A stretch of 64,000 nt of DNA from an uncultured Bacteroidales bacterium (GTDB lineage: Bacteria > Bacteroidota > Bacteroidia > Bacteroidales > Paludibacteraceae): the NCBI GenBank assembly GCA_902774185.1, contig CACYHE010000001.1:44332-108331 (forward strand), written 5' to 3'. Under the pieces are notes generated by a model that saw nothing but the letters and a program-made list of their open reading frames with translations, was not told the DNA's origin and ran no database searches. The translations under genes and the position numbers were made by a program. Positions 15,624 through 25,193 of the stretch are shown piece by piece (position 1 is the stretch's first letter; each line of letters opens with the position of its first letter).

Positions 15624-16742
15624 ATGCAAGTTCCATTTTTGTCCCTAAAGGACGTAACAAACATGCACGGAGACGAGATCCGTGATGCAGCACGAAGAGT
15701 GATTGATAGCGGATGGTATCTGCAGGGCAAAGAAAATGAACTCTTTGAACAGCACTATGCCGACTATATCGGTATCAAATACTGCATCGGCTGCGCCAAT
15801 GGCTTGGATGCGCTGACATGGATTTGGCGTGCTTATATCGAACTCGGTGTGATGCAACCAGGGGACGAGGTGATCCTTCCGGCAAACACGTATATAGCAA
15901 CCCATCTGAGTATTACGGAGAACGGACTTGTTCCGGTATGTGTAGAGCCTGACCCAAAGACGCTGGAGATAGATGACAGCCTTATCGAAGCGGCTATTAC
16001 GCCTCGCACCAAAGCTATCTGCATCGTGCATCTGTATGGTCGGTGCGCCATGGCCGATAAGATTGCAGAGTTGTGTAAAAAATACAACCTCAAATTGGTG
16101 GAGGATAACGCTCAAGCTCACGGTTGCCGATTCAACGGCAAGCGAACGGGTTCGCTTGGTGACGCAGCCGGTCACTCGTTCTATCCGGGTAAGAACTTGG
16201 GCGCTTTGGGTGATGCTGGAGCGGTGACGACGAATGATCCGGAGTTGGCTGCGGCCATCCGTGCATTAGCAAACTATGGCAGCCAGAAGAAATACGTGTT
16301 CAAATACACCGGTCGCAACAGTCGTTTGGATGAGATTCAGGCAGCGATACTGGATGTAAAACTCAAATATCTGGATGAAGATATCAAGAAACGTCAAGAG
16401 GTTGCTGCTTATTATTACGACCATATTAGCAACCCGTTGATTGAATTACCGACTCGTCTGCCGGATGAAAATAATGTGTATCATCTGTTCCCGATAATTG
16501 TGAAGGAAGGCAAACGTGATGCTCTACACGATTATCTGGAGCAGAATGGAATAGGAACCGTAATTCATTACCCGATAGCTCCGCATAAACAGGAGTGTTA
16601 TGCAAAAGAGACATGGAATATTCCTCAACTATCGCTGACCATTACGGAAATGCTGGCGGATACGGAACTCTCTCTTCCAATATCACCTTGTATGTCGTTG
16701 GAACAAGTAGAATATGTTATTGAATGTATAAATAAATCGTGA
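15624..16742 (+). CDS. fdtB: dTDP-3-keto-6-deoxyhexose 3-aminotransferase (FdtB/QdtB-like)
   Basis: 372 residues of the DegT/DnrJ/EryC1/StrS PLP family. The Schiff-base lysine is K190 in [15 protein letters not shown], and VEDNAQAHG (159-167) holds the PLP-ring Asp. [14 protein letters not shown]-like substrate pocket sequence (GCANGLDAL) is typical of the FdtB/QdtB branch. It converts the 3-keto sugar made by FdtA into the 3-amino sugar with glutamate as donor. It is three bases after the acyltransferase and one base before a glycosyltransferase-like gene, so the same operon continues. Confidence 0.88.
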   Translation: MQVPFLSLKDVTNMHGDEIRDAARRVIDSGWYLQGKENELFEQHYADYIGIKYCIGCANGLDALTWIWRAYIELGVMQPGDEVILPANTYIATHLSITENGLVPVCVEPDPKTLEIDDSLIEAAITPRTKAICIVHLYGRCAMADKIAELCKKYNLKLVEDNAQAHGCRFNGKRTGSLGDAAGHSFYPGKNLGALGDAGAVTTNDPELAAAIRALANYGSQKKYVFKYTGRNSRLDEIQAAILDVKLKYLDEDIKKRQEVAAYYYDHISNPLIELPTRLPDENNVYHLFPIIVKEGKRDALHDYLEQNGIGTVIHYPIAPHKQECYAKETWNIPQLSLTITEMLADTELSLPISPCMSLEQVEYVIECINKS

Positions 16743-16743
16743 C

Positions 16744-18231
16744 ATGATCTGGAAAAAAGAATTATATAACAATTTTAAAAAAAATGCACGCATGGCATTT
16801 ATAAATTCCGATTATTATTCTGCGTTGAAAAATATCGAATGCGCAGCACAAATAGCGTCATATTACAATTTTATATATTCAGATAATCAACTTGATGAGT
16901 TGTGTGCGCAAATAGCAGCTTCAAAAATCCTGACTCGCATAGGCAATAAGGAGGTGAACAAGAAAAAAGTTGTGTATATTGATTCCAATTGTATGGATAA
17001 TCATGGATTAACGCAACAATATATTAGAGCTTTAAGAGATTTACGTTATGAAGTACTTTTTATAAGAATAGCTCCTGTAGATGATGCTTGTAGAAATATA
17101 ATAAGAGATGTTTCTGAATACGAGAAAGGAGAAATAATTTGTTTTGAGAAAGAGTTAGATATATTTGATAAACTAAAAATTATTTATGAAAGGATATGTG
17201 TATATAATCCCCAATACATATTTTTTCATCTTCTTCCTTGGGATACTTTAGCATGTATGTTAGCAAGTCTAATTCAACATCCAGCTGTTCAAAAAATATA
17301 CATTAATGCTATAGATCACACTTTCTGGATAGGTGCCTCCTTTATGGATAAAATTATCGAATTTAGAGATTGGGGGAGAATGGTTTCATGCCGATTTAGA
17401 GGGTTTAAGTCCGAACAATGCTTTAAATTACCGTATTATCCTATAATTAATAATCCGCAACCATTCAATGGACTACCAGTAGAGACCAATGGTAAGGTAA
17501 TAATATTTTCTGGGGGGCAATCATATAAGATGTTAGATCGTCATCAAACCTTTTTTTGTTTAATAGATAGAATACTTGAAGAAAACTCCAATGCCATAAT
17601 CGTTCTAATTTCATTAGGTTATAATAAAGTAATAGAAAAAAGTATTAAAAAATGTAAAAATAAAGATAGAATAATAAAATTAGGCTATAGAAAAGACATT
17701 TTTGAACTGTATGGGCATATTGATATATATTTATCAACATTTCCATTAGGAGGAGGATTAATGAGTCAATATGCTGCCATTTGCGAGAAACCGATATTAT
17801 CATATATTGGAAAAGGTAATGCTAATCGAAGTATATCAAGTTCCTTTAATGATAATGTAGATGCAGTTAAATCATTTACAAATATGTCTGACTACTTCGA
17901 GTATGCACACCAATTATGTAAAGATAAAAATTTCAGAATCTCAGAAGGGAAAAAGATAAGAGCCGCAATACTAGCTCCACATCAATTTAAAGATGGATTA
18001 AGCGATATTATGGAGAGGGATATTTCTCCGTATCCGTTTAATAATGTAGAAATTAGACAAGAGGAATATGAACATGTTTGTGAAGAAACAGAAAATAGGT
18101 ATTTGAGAAGAGCATTATCTATTGTTTGGTCCGCTAATCGTTGGAAGTCGTTCTTGTTGTTTCCTAAAAATGCTTTCGCAATAGCAAAATATGTGACAGT
18201 CAAAAAGGTACGAAAAATATTTTCATTATGA
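16744..18231 (+). CDS. Putative GT-B-fold glycosyltransferase
   Basis: 495 residues with no signal peptide. The C-terminal half has the GT-B look: a KVIIFSGGQ strand-loop, then ELYGHIDIYLSTFPLGGG, which matches the donor-binding site of glycosyltransferases of the OGT/SPINDLY-like and GT41-like clan (a D..L.pfP.gGg pattern). The N-terminal half has YIDSNCMDNHGLTQQYIRAL. The gene is noticeably more AT-rich than fdtB before it, with many AAA/ATA codons, which suggests separate ancestry. It overlaps the next gene by an ATGA. It probably adds one sugar of the repeat unit; donor and linkage are unknown. Confidence 0.68.
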   Translation: MIWKKELYNNFKKNARMAFINSDYYSALKNIECAAQIASYYNFIYSDNQLDELCAQIAASKILTRIGNKEVNKKKVVYIDSNCMDNHGLTQQYIRALRDLRYEVLFIRIAPVDDACRNIIRDVSEYEKGEIICFEKELDIFDKLKIIYERICVYNPQYIFFHLLPWDTLACMLASLIQHPAVQKIYINAIDHTFWIGASFMDKIIEFRDWGRMVSCRFRGFKSEQCFKLPYYPIINNPQPFNGLPVETNGKVIIFSGGQSYKMLDRHQTFFCLIDRILEENSNAIIVLISLGYNKVIEKSIKKCKNKDRIIKLGYRKDIFELYGHIDIYLSTFPLGGGLMSQYAAICEKPILSYIGKGNANRSISSSFNDNVDAVKSFTNMSDYFEYAHQLCKDKNFRISEGKKIRAAILAPHQFKDGLSDIMERDISPYPFNNVEIRQEEYEHVCEETENRYLRRALSIVWSANRWKSFLLFPKNAFAIAKYVTVKKVRKIFSL

Positions 18232-19478
18232 AAAAGATAGCAATCATAGGCGCAGGAGTATCCGGACTGACTGCTGCGCAATTGATCAAAAACAAAACAG
18301 ATATTGTAGTTTTTGAGCGAGAATCAAAGGCGGGCGGTTTGATACGCTGCGAACGAGTCAATGGATCATTGTTCCATACTTGTGGAGGTCATGTCTTTAA
18401 TACAAAAGACCAACAAGTATTGGATTGGTTTTGGCAGCAATTCAACAAAGATACAGAATTTCATAAAACGGATCGTAATTCGGTCATTTTTCTGCCTAAT
18501 GGACAACAAATTCCTTATCCGATAGAGAACTTTGCATATTTACTTGAAGAATCCTTGCAGAAGACTTTCATTCAAGATTTGCTCACAATGTCTAAGACAA
18601 ACTCACAACCTGTAGAGAATTTCAAGGAATTTTTGCAGCAACGATTTGGTGATACATTGTATCATCTCTATTTCGAGCCGTATAACAAGAAAGTCTGGAG
18701 AAGAAGTTTGGCGGATGTACCTATCGATTGGCTTGACGGAAAATTACCGATGCCAACGGTCGAGGAAATCATCTATAATAATTTCAACCGAGTTGCAGAA
18801 AAGCAGTTCGTGCATAGTTCATTCTTCTATGAGAAACAAAACGGATCACAGCTGATTGTAGATCGATTGGCGAGCGGATTAGATATTCGCTATAACGCAT
18901 CTATAGAACAGATTGAACGAAAACAAGGAAAATGGTTAATAAATGGCGAGACGTTTGATAACATAATCTTCTGCGGGAATATTAAAGATATTCCGCATCT
19001 TGTGAAAGGAGTTGATATATTGTCCTTTACACAGCCAATCGAGGCATTGCAATATCATGGAACAACGGCTGTTTTCTGCGAGATAGACGCTAATCCTTAT
19101 TCCTGGATATATTTGCCGGATGATAAGTATGAAGCACACCGCATTATTTGTACGGGTAACTTTGCTGTTTCCAATAATGGTCATATACCAGCGAACAGAA
19201 TAACAGCCACGGTGGAATTTACTGACGAGATAAGTCAAGATGCAATTATTGATAATTTGAGGCATATTCCTTTGCGTCCTAAATATATCACTCTTAAGTA
19301 TAACCAATATACATATCCTATTCAGCAGAAAAATACGCGTGAGATGATAGCCTCACTCAAACGAACACTTTCCGCACATGGCTTCTATATGACAGGTCGC
19401 TTTGCGGATTGGGAATATTACAACATGGATGCAGCTATGGCAGCCGCAAAGAATATAAGTGAAATTATAAAATCATAA
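18228..19478 (+). CDS. FAD-dependent UDP-galactopyranose mutase-like protein
   Basis: 416 residues. The N-terminus KIAIIGAGVSGLTAAQLI is a dinucleotide-binding fold for FAD; a GGLIRCERVNG segment and HTCGGHVFNTKD follow, as in UDP-galactopyranose mutase (Glf) and its NAD(P)-binding relatives. The C-terminal GFYMTGRFADWEYYNMDAAM is the FAD-binding end, close to the GRLATYKYYNMD seen in Glf. It could contract a hexopyranose nucleotide to the furanose form or act as a related oxidoreductase. It lies 4 bases before a fucosyltransferase gene within the glycan operon. Confidence 0.78.
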   Translation: MKKIAIIGAGVSGLTAAQLIKNKTDIVVFERESKAGGLIRCERVNGSLFHTCGGHVFNTKDQQVLDWFWQQFNKDTEFHKTDRNSVIFLPNGQQIPYPIENFAYLLEESLQKTFIQDLLTMSKTNSQPVENFKEFLQQRFGDTLYHLYFEPYNKKVWRRSLADVPIDWLDGKLPMPTVEEIIYNNFNRVAEKQFVHSSFFYEKQNGSQLIVDRLASGLDIRYNASIEQIERKQGKWLINGETFDNIIFCGNIKDIPHLVKGVDILSFTQPIEALQYHGTTAVFCEIDANPYSWIYLPDDKYEAHRIICTGNFAVSNNGHIPANRITATVEFTDEISQDAIIDNLRHIPLRPKYITLKYNQYTYPIQQKNTREMIASLKRTLSAHGFYMTGRFADWEYYNMDAAMAAAKNISEIIKS

Positions 19479-19482
19479 AAAA

Positions 19483-20367
19483 ATGATAGCAGTACATGTA
19501 GCAGCAGGATTGGCTAATCAAATGTTTCAATATGCCTTTTCGCGCAATTTGAAACATAAAGGGTACAATGTATATATAGATCAGACCAATTTTAAGCCAC
19601 GAAAAGAATGGGCTTTTGAGTTCGTTTGTTTACAAGATGCTTTCCCTAATATAGAGATAAAGAAGATGCCAAGTTGGATGTTTCATTTGGTTTATAAGGA
19701 CACGAAAAAATGGAAAAAACTAAAAAAATGGCTATATCGTATATTACGAATTAGATATATCTATGAGGAACGGTTCGCATATAATCCAGATATGGAAAAA
19801 TTAGCGACTTGGCATTGTATATATAAAGGTTTTTGGCAATCAGAAAATTATTTTAAGGATTGCTCTGATGATGTTAAGAAACAATTTACTTTTTTACCAT
19901 TTGATGAACCCCAAAATATAGATTGTGCTGCAAGAATGAATGCCGAAAATTCAGTTGCTATTCACTTACGGAAAGGAAAAGACTATTTAGAGTCAGAATT
20001 GATGGGGAAGAACTTATGCGGAGCTGACTACTATATGAAGGCAATATCATACGTAAAAGAGCATATCGACAATCCTGTATTTTATGTGTTTACGGATAAT
20101 CCGCAATGGGTCAAAGATCACTTGCCAAAATTCGAATATACTTTGGTGGATTGGAATGAGGTTTCAGGGAAACGCAATTTTAGAGATATGCAGCTTATGA
20201 CATGTTGTAAGCATAATATTATTGGAAATAGTACATATTCGTGGTGGGGTGCGTGGCTTAATCCTAATCCTGATAAAATAGTAGTGGCACCCCAAAAATG
20301 GTTTAATGCTATAAATGATTTCTTTGCTATAGATAACGTAGTACCGGAAAATTGGATAAAGTTATAG
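19483..20367 (+). CDS. Alpha-1,2-fucosyltransferase-like (GT11)
   Basis: 294 residues. The start [19 protein letters not shown] matches GT11 motif IV (GLGNQMFQYA), with the usual Gly-Gly changed to Gly-Leu-Ala. [13 protein letters not shown] matches the HxRRGDY donor-binding motif but has RKGKDY, and [12 protein letters not shown] is the family's third motif. GT11 enzymes use GDP-fucose to build alpha-1,2 links; with the Arg-to-Lys change the sugar or linkage may differ. No GDP-fucose synthesis genes are in the window. Confidence 0.85.
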   Translation: MIAVHVAAGLANQMFQYAFSRNLKHKGYNVYIDQTNFKPRKEWAFEFVCLQDAFPNIEIKKMPSWMFHLVYKDTKKWKKLKKWLYRILRIRYIYEERFAYNPDMEKLATWHCIYKGFWQSENYFKDCSDDVKKQFTFLPFDEPQNIDCAARMNAENSVAIHLRKGKDYLESELMGKNLCGADYYMKAISYVKEHIDNPVFYVFTDNPQWVKDHLPKFEYTLVDWNEVSGKRNFRDMQLMTCCKHNIIGNSTYSWWGAWLNPNPDKIVVAPQKWFNAINDFFAIDNVVPENWIKL

Positions 20368-20375
20368 AAAATTTT

Positions 20376-21008
20376 ATGAACCCAATCCGCCAAAAAATAC
20401 TTACCTTCTTTGGTTCCCTTTCATATCGTTGGCGTAAGACGTGGTTATATCACCACCATGAGAACGGACAGAACTTCATACGCCAACAACGTACGGCGAT
20501 GTTGTTCAAACATGCGCAAGGTGTGTTTTTTCCTAAAGACCTGATATCGCTTGGGGAGGAATGCATAACCATAGGCGAGGGAACGCATATTGGGGAGCAT
20601 TGTATCCTAACAGCGTGGAAATCCACCTGCGCAGGTGGAAATTTTCATCCGGAGATTTTCATAGGAAAAGGTTGCTGTTTTGGAGAATACAATCATATCA
20701 CTTCAACAAACAAGATTGTTATAGGTGATAACTTATTAACCGGCAGGTGGGTAACCATTACCGACAATAGTCATGGCGAGACAGATTATGACACTCTGCA
20801 ACAACCTCCATTGATGCGAATGGTTACAAGTAAAGGACCTGTGATTATTGGTAGCAATGTGTGGATTGGCGATAAAGCCACTATCTTACCAAATGTTACT
20901 ATCGGAGACGGAGCAGTGATTGCCGCCAATTCAGTAGTGACTAAAGATGTTCCGGCATATTGTGTGGTTGGCGGAAATCCTGCAAAAGTAATTAAACAAG
21001 CAAAATAA
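20376..21008 (+). CDS. Left-handed beta-helix acyltransferase
   Basis: About 210 residues. The start at ATG 20376 (MNPIRQKIL), nine bases after the fucosyltransferase stop, is preferred to a TTG inside that gene. The second half is made of hexapeptide repeats ending [20 protein letters not shown] and [11 protein letters not shown], the standard end of the WbbJ/maltose acetyltransferase group. ITDNSHGE holds the likely active-site His. It would O-acetylate a sugar of the glycan, using acetyl-CoA. Confidence 0.82.
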   Translation: MNPIRQKILTFFGSLSYRWRKTWLYHHHENGQNFIRQQRTAMLFKHAQGVFFPKDLISLGEECITIGEGTHIGEHCILTAWKSTCAGGNFHPEIFIGKGCCFGEYNHITSTNKIVIGDNLLTGRWVTITDNSHGETDYDTLQQPPLMRMVTSKGPVIIGSNVWIGDKATILPNVTIGDGAVIAANSVVTKDVPAYCVVGGNPAKVIKQAK

Positions 21009-21021
21009 TGTAATAAACTAT

Positions 21022-22131
21022 ATGGATAATAAACAACCGAAAGCCAGAGTGTTGGCATATTACCTGCCGCAATTCCATCCGATACCGGAGAATGATGAAT
21101 GGTGGGGCAAAGGATTTACGGAATGGACCAATGTAGGAAAAGCCAAACCGCTCTTCCCCGGACATTATCAACCGCATGTACCTGCGGATTTAGGCTATTA
21201 TGATCTGCGTATGCCTGAGACCCGTGAGGCGCAAGCTCAAATGGCACGCGAAGCCGGAGTAGAGGGATTTGTGTATTGGCACTATTGGTTTGGGAATGGA
21301 AAACGATTGTTAGAGCGTCCTTTCAATGAAGTGCTTGCTTCCGGCAAGCCCGACTTTCCCTTTGCCCTCGCATGGGCTAATGAAACATGGAAAGGGTTTG
21401 ATTATGGCTCCAACGATGAACGAAATATATTGATAGAGCAAACATATCCTGGGGATGAAGATTATATTGCGCATTTTAATACTGTGCTTCCTGCATTCAA
21501 AGACAAGCGCTACATTACATGCGATGGGAAGCCCATATTTGTAATTTACAATACAGACTCCATTCCAGACACTCCACATTTTATATCATTGTGGAATGAA
21601 CTGGCACATAAGAATGGATTAAAAGGTATCTATTTTATCGCACATAGACAGGAATTATATACTAGAAAAGATGTTGAACACTATTTGTTAGAAAAAAAGG
21701 AAGAAGGCTATGATGCAATAAATGTTGTTAATCGCTATAAGTTAGATGTGAGAAAATTGACAATAATTCAGCGGGTGATAAGGAAAATCTTTCACAAGTG
21801 GTTAAAATGGTGGCCGGAAATCTATCCATATGATATTTCGGTAATGCAAACAGATCTAGACTCGAGTGAGGATGTTATACCTACGGTTACACCTAATTGG
21901 GATCACACGCCAAGAAGTGGTCATAGAGGAGTTGTCTTGACGGGTGCTACTCCTGAAAAATTTGGCATGGCTATACGTAACGCCATTATAAGTGTTATGC
22001 AGAAGCCATATGATAAACGTATCATAATGATTAAATCTTGGAACGAGTGGGCAGAAGGAAATTATCTTGAGCCGGATTTGAAATATGGACATCAATATTT
22101 GAATGCGTTAAGAAAAGAAATATTTGGATAA
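21022..22131 (+). CDS. WbsX family glycan enzyme (glycoside hydrolase 99-like)
   Basis: 369 residues. The opening RVLAYYLPQFHPIPENDEWW then GKGFTEWTNVGKA is diagnostic of WbsX (PF14307). VEGFVYWHYWFGNGKRLLE and the C-terminal IIMIKSWNEWAEGNYLEP also match. WbsX proteins occur in O-antigen and capsule clusters and share the fold of GH99 endo-mannosidases; whether they hydrolyse, transfer or trim glycans is not settled. It is full-length, and its stop almost touches the next gene. Confidence 0.88.
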   Translation: MDNKQPKARVLAYYLPQFHPIPENDEWWGKGFTEWTNVGKAKPLFPGHYQPHVPADLGYYDLRMPETREAQAQMAREAGVEGFVYWHYWFGNGKRLLERPFNEVLASGKPDFPFALAWANETWKGFDYGSNDERNILIEQTYPGDEDYIAHFNTVLPAFKDKRYITCDGKPIFVIYNTDSIPDTPHFISLWNELAHKNGLKGIYFIAHRQELYTRKDVEHYLLEKKEEGYDAINVVNRYKLDVRKLTIIQRVIRKIFHKWLKWWPEIYPYDISVMQTDLDSSEDVIPTVTPNWDHTPRSGHRGVVLTGATPEKFGMAIRNAIISVMQKPYDKRIIMIKSWNEWAEGNYLEPDLKYGHQYLNALRKEIFG

Positions 22132-22132
22132 A

Positions 22133-23296
22133 ATGAATATCCTTTTTGTAAATAATTTTTATAATATCTTTACCAAAGCAGATTGCGGTGCTTCACAGAG
22201 GACGATGTGTCTTATTAGAGCATTGGCAAAATTAGGTCATGTGGATGTTATATCGTTTGTTGATGACACTATATCTAACGAGCCGAATGTGGATGTGATC
22301 TTTTCACAAGAGATAGGTATGGCTACACAGAAAGGGAATAGGTTTAATAAATTTTTCAAATTATTTAGATGGAATAAGCCATACTTTATTTATCCCGAAA
22401 ATATAGAGAAAAGTAAAATTATAGATTCTTTCGTGGAGCAGAAGCACTACGATTATATTGCCATTCGGTATGTTCACTTTGCATGCGATTGCGGATTGTT
22501 AAAATATAGTGATAGGCTTGTGGTTGATGTAGATGATGACCCGAAAGATGTGGTGCTAATGTCCTTGGATAAAGTTAGAACGTTGCGTAATAAGATATAC
22601 ACCCGAATATATGCCAATACGATTGATCGAGTTACCAGATTTATTATTAGCCATGTTAAAGCAGCTTTCTATTCCACGCCGACAAAGCAATACGATAATG
22701 CGCATTTTTTACCGAACATTTCTGCCTATAATCAACCTTTGCCTCCCGCTGAGTTTTCCGGGGCTGATAGAAACATACTAATCGTAGGTAGATATCATTA
22801 TCTTCCCAATGCAGAGGGGTTAGAACATTTTATTAGGAGTATTTTTCCTATTGTAAAACAGAGTGTACCCAATGTCTCGTTGTTAGTCGTCGGAAAAGTT
22901 ATTGATGACGAAATGAGAAGATTATGTGAAAAAACAGTCGGAATTAAGTTACTTGGTTTTGTAGAAGATTTGCGGGATGCTTATGATAACTGTCATTGTG
23001 CAGTAGTTCCCTTATATCGAGGAACCGGAACAAGTGTGAAATTAGTTGAAGCTATGTCTATGGGGCGAGCTGTGGTTACAACTTCCGCTGGCGCAAGAGG
23101 CATAAATAAGCAGGTTGAAAATGGTGTAGATTATATATTGGCTGACGATGATTATGCTTTTGCAGAAGGAATAATAAGGTTATTATTGGATGAGAGATTT
23201 AATCATACTTTGTCTGACAATGCGAAAGCTAAAATGCAGCAGTATTACTCAGAACAAGCTTTTAATACTATTGTTTCTAAAAGTTTGTATAAATGA
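22133..23296 (+). CDS. Glycosyltransferase family 4
   Basis: 387 residues starting MNILFVNNFYNIFTKADCG at ATG 22133, one base after the WbsX stop codon. GT-B fold: an N-terminal acceptor domain, then the C-terminal donor domain with NILIVGRYHYLPNAEGLEH and VVPLYRGTGTSVKLVEAMSMG, where the Glu of the EAM segment is the E of the GT4 EX7E motif. The GR-HY-PNAEG pattern is that of the Glyco_trans_1_4 type found in capsule clusters. The donor sugar is unknown. Confidence 0.85.
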   Translation: MNILFVNNFYNIFTKADCGASQRTMCLIRALAKLGHVDVISFVDDTISNEPNVDVIFSQEIGMATQKGNRFNKFFKLFRWNKPYFIYPENIEKSKIIDSFVEQKHYDYIAIRYVHFACDCGLLKYSDRLVVDVDDDPKDVVLMSLDKVRTLRNKIYTRIYANTIDRVTRFIISHVKAAFYSTPTKQYDNAHFLPNISAYNQPLPPAEFSGADRNILIVGRYHYLPNAEGLEHFIRSIFPIVKQSVPNVSLLVVGKVIDDEMRRLCEKTVGIKLLGFVEDLRDAYDNCHCAVVPLYRGTGTSVKLVEAMSMGRAVVTTSAGARGINKQVENGVDYILADDDYAFAEGIIRLLLDERFNHTLSDNAKAKMQQYYSEQAFNTIVSKSLYK

Positions 23297-23330
23297 ATAC
23301 CAAATCCCTTAACATATTAATTTTTCGAAT

Positions 23331-24197
23331 ATGAAAACCACAAAGATAATAGTATGCTGCCATAAACAGGACGTGATGGCAAAGCAGGAACCATACTTGC
23401 CAGTGCATGTAGGGAAAGCCTTGTCGCCTGCTGAGTTGGGTATCCAGCCGGATAATGAAGGCGAAAACATATCCGCCAAGAACCGCAGTTATTGCGAATT
23501 GACGGGATTATATTGGGCATGGAAGAATCTGAAAGATGTGGACGTGATTGGTCTATGTCACTATCGCCGATACTTTGATTTTCATAATCAATGCGATAGT
23601 GTGATGCCGGAAACGCCATTCAAGACGGAAGATTTTGATAAAATAGATCTAAGTATCCCGGCTGATGTTTTAGAGAAATTGCATGATGGGGAAGCCTATG
23701 TGGCTAAACCGCGTTTCTATCGCGAGTCGTTGTTCTCGGACTATTGTCGTGCGCATATATCCGACGATATACGGACATTGGAGGAATATATCATGACGAC
23801 TCAACCGGAAGATATACGTTGGGCATGGTATGAGTATATGCATCGTGGATGCCAGTTGCGGCATTATAATATGTTTATCATGACTTGGCATGATTTTGAT
23901 GCCTATTGCTCATGGTTGTTCCCTTTGTTAGCAGAGATGGAGAAAAGGATTGATATTACTCATTACTCGCCTGTACAAGGACGTATCTGGGGCTATATGG
24001 CAGAGCGTTTAATGAATGTGTGGCTGTTAGCAAAAGGCTTCAAACTACATGAAAAGCCTGTAATCTGGTTTAACGACTATCCCGGCAATGCTTCGCGTAG
24101 TCACCTCAAATACTATCGAAATCTGCTGCGGAGTAAGTTAGCGTTGGCGATTACGAGGGGTGAATATAAGAATTTCAAGAAGATGTATGATGTATGA
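23331..24197 (+). CDS. DUF4422 glycosyltransferase
   Basis: 288 residues. It begins KIIVCCHKQD, followed by NISAKNRSYCELTGLYWAWKN and VIGLCHYRRYFDF, the signature of DUF4422 (PF14393), a family of capsule and LPS glycosyltransferases related to GT-A enzymes such as galactofuranosyl transferases. The 34 bases between the previous stop and this ATG contain no promoter. At its 3' end the stop codon lies in an ATGTATGATGTATGATGTG-type repeat that also carries the next gene's start. Confidence 0.87.
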   Translation: MKTTKIIVCCHKQDVMAKQEPYLPVHVGKALSPAELGIQPDNEGENISAKNRSYCELTGLYWAWKNLKDVDVIGLCHYRRYFDFHNQCDSVMPETPFKTEDFDKIDLSIPADVLEKLHDGEAYVAKPRFYRESLFSDYCRAHISDDIRTLEEYIMTTQPEDIRWAWYEYMHRGCQLRHYNMFIMTWHDFDAYCSWLFPLLAEMEKRIDITHYSPVQGRIWGYMAERLMNVWLLAKGFKLHEKPVIWFNDYPGNASRSHLKYYRNLLRSKLALAITRGEYKNFKKMYDV

Positions 24198-24207
24198 TGT
24201 GTAATGT

Positions 24208-25155
24208 ATGAAAAGTAAAAATAAGACCCTAATTTCCGTAATCATCCCTTCCTACAACCGTGCCGATACGGTAGGGCAGACGATAGACAGCATCCTGGCG
24301 CAGAAGGTGGATGCGGATATCGAAATCGTGATTGGCGATGATTGCAGTACGGATAATGCGCGAGAGGTGTTGCTTAAATATAAAGAGCAGCATCCTGATG
24401 TGATTCGTTTGTTGTTCCATGAGCAGAATATGGGATTGGGGGCCAATTGGGCTACATGTGTAAAGGCCTGCCAAGGCAAATATATCTGCAATTGCGATAA
24501 CGATGACTATTGGCATAATGAGCATAAGTTGCAGATCCAACTCGATTATATGGAATCCCATCCGGAATGCAATATATGCATCACGAACCATCGGACGCAT
24601 AATCGGACGACAGGAGAGATAAAGGAGTGCAAGGCCTATATAAATCGCGAGTTGGATATCCAAGAGGCGATGTATAGAGATTGCAGTTTTTGCAATGCGA
24701 CGATTATGTACCGTGCAGATTTTATGAAGGCGCATTTGGATTTGGATGCGTTTATCAAACGACATTTTTCGTTACAAGATTGGCCGGCATGGGTAATACT
24801 CGCTGCATATACGGATATTGATATTTTGCCGGAATCGACAGCGACATTCGGAATAGAAACAGTCTCGATTACAAGACCGGATTCGGTAGAGCGATTAGCG
24901 AAACGACTGGATGGAGATAAAGAGATTTCACGCTATTTAGGTGAACTTTTTCCAGAGAAGTATTCATTCGATGAGCTTGATTGGAAACTGTTTGCTAATG
25001 GACGGTTATGCGCAAAAGCATTTGATGTGGATGATTTTGAGGCTGCAAAGAAATACGGAAAGAAATGTACTGGAGTTGGGCGTTTCAAGAAGATGTGTTC
25101 GCAAAACGAAGTACTTTTTGGTATATATAGATTTTTGAAAAGGATGAAGGGGTGA
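24208..25155 (+). CDS. Glycosyltransferase family 2
   Basis: 315 residues of GT-A fold. LISVIIPSYNRADTVGQTIDS begins the nucleotide-binding domain (positions about 8-27), VIGDDCSTDNA gives the first acidic cluster, and CNCDNDDYW (DxD-like, about residues 93-101) the metal-binding motif. Soluble, without membrane segments. It likely adds a sugar at the cytoplasmic face. The start codon sits in a short TGTATGATG repeat, 10 bases past the previous stop. Confidence 0.88.
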   Translation: MKSKNKTLISVIIPSYNRADTVGQTIDSILAQKVDADIEIVIGDDCSTDNAREVLLKYKEQHPDVIRLLFHEQNMGLGANWATCVKACQGKYICNCDNDDYWHNEHKLQIQLDYMESHPECNICITNHRTHNRTTGEIKECKAYINRELDIQEAMYRDCSFCNATIMYRADFMKAHLDLDAFIKRHFSLQDWPAWVILAAYTDIDILPESTATFGIETVSITRPDSVERLAKRLDGDKEISRYLGELFPEKYSFDELDWKLFANGRLCAKAFDVDDFEAAKKYGKKCTGVGRFKKMCSQNEVLFGIYRFLKRMKG

Positions 25156-25193
25156 ATGGGTTATTGGATTAATGGGATAAAAGGATTAATGAA

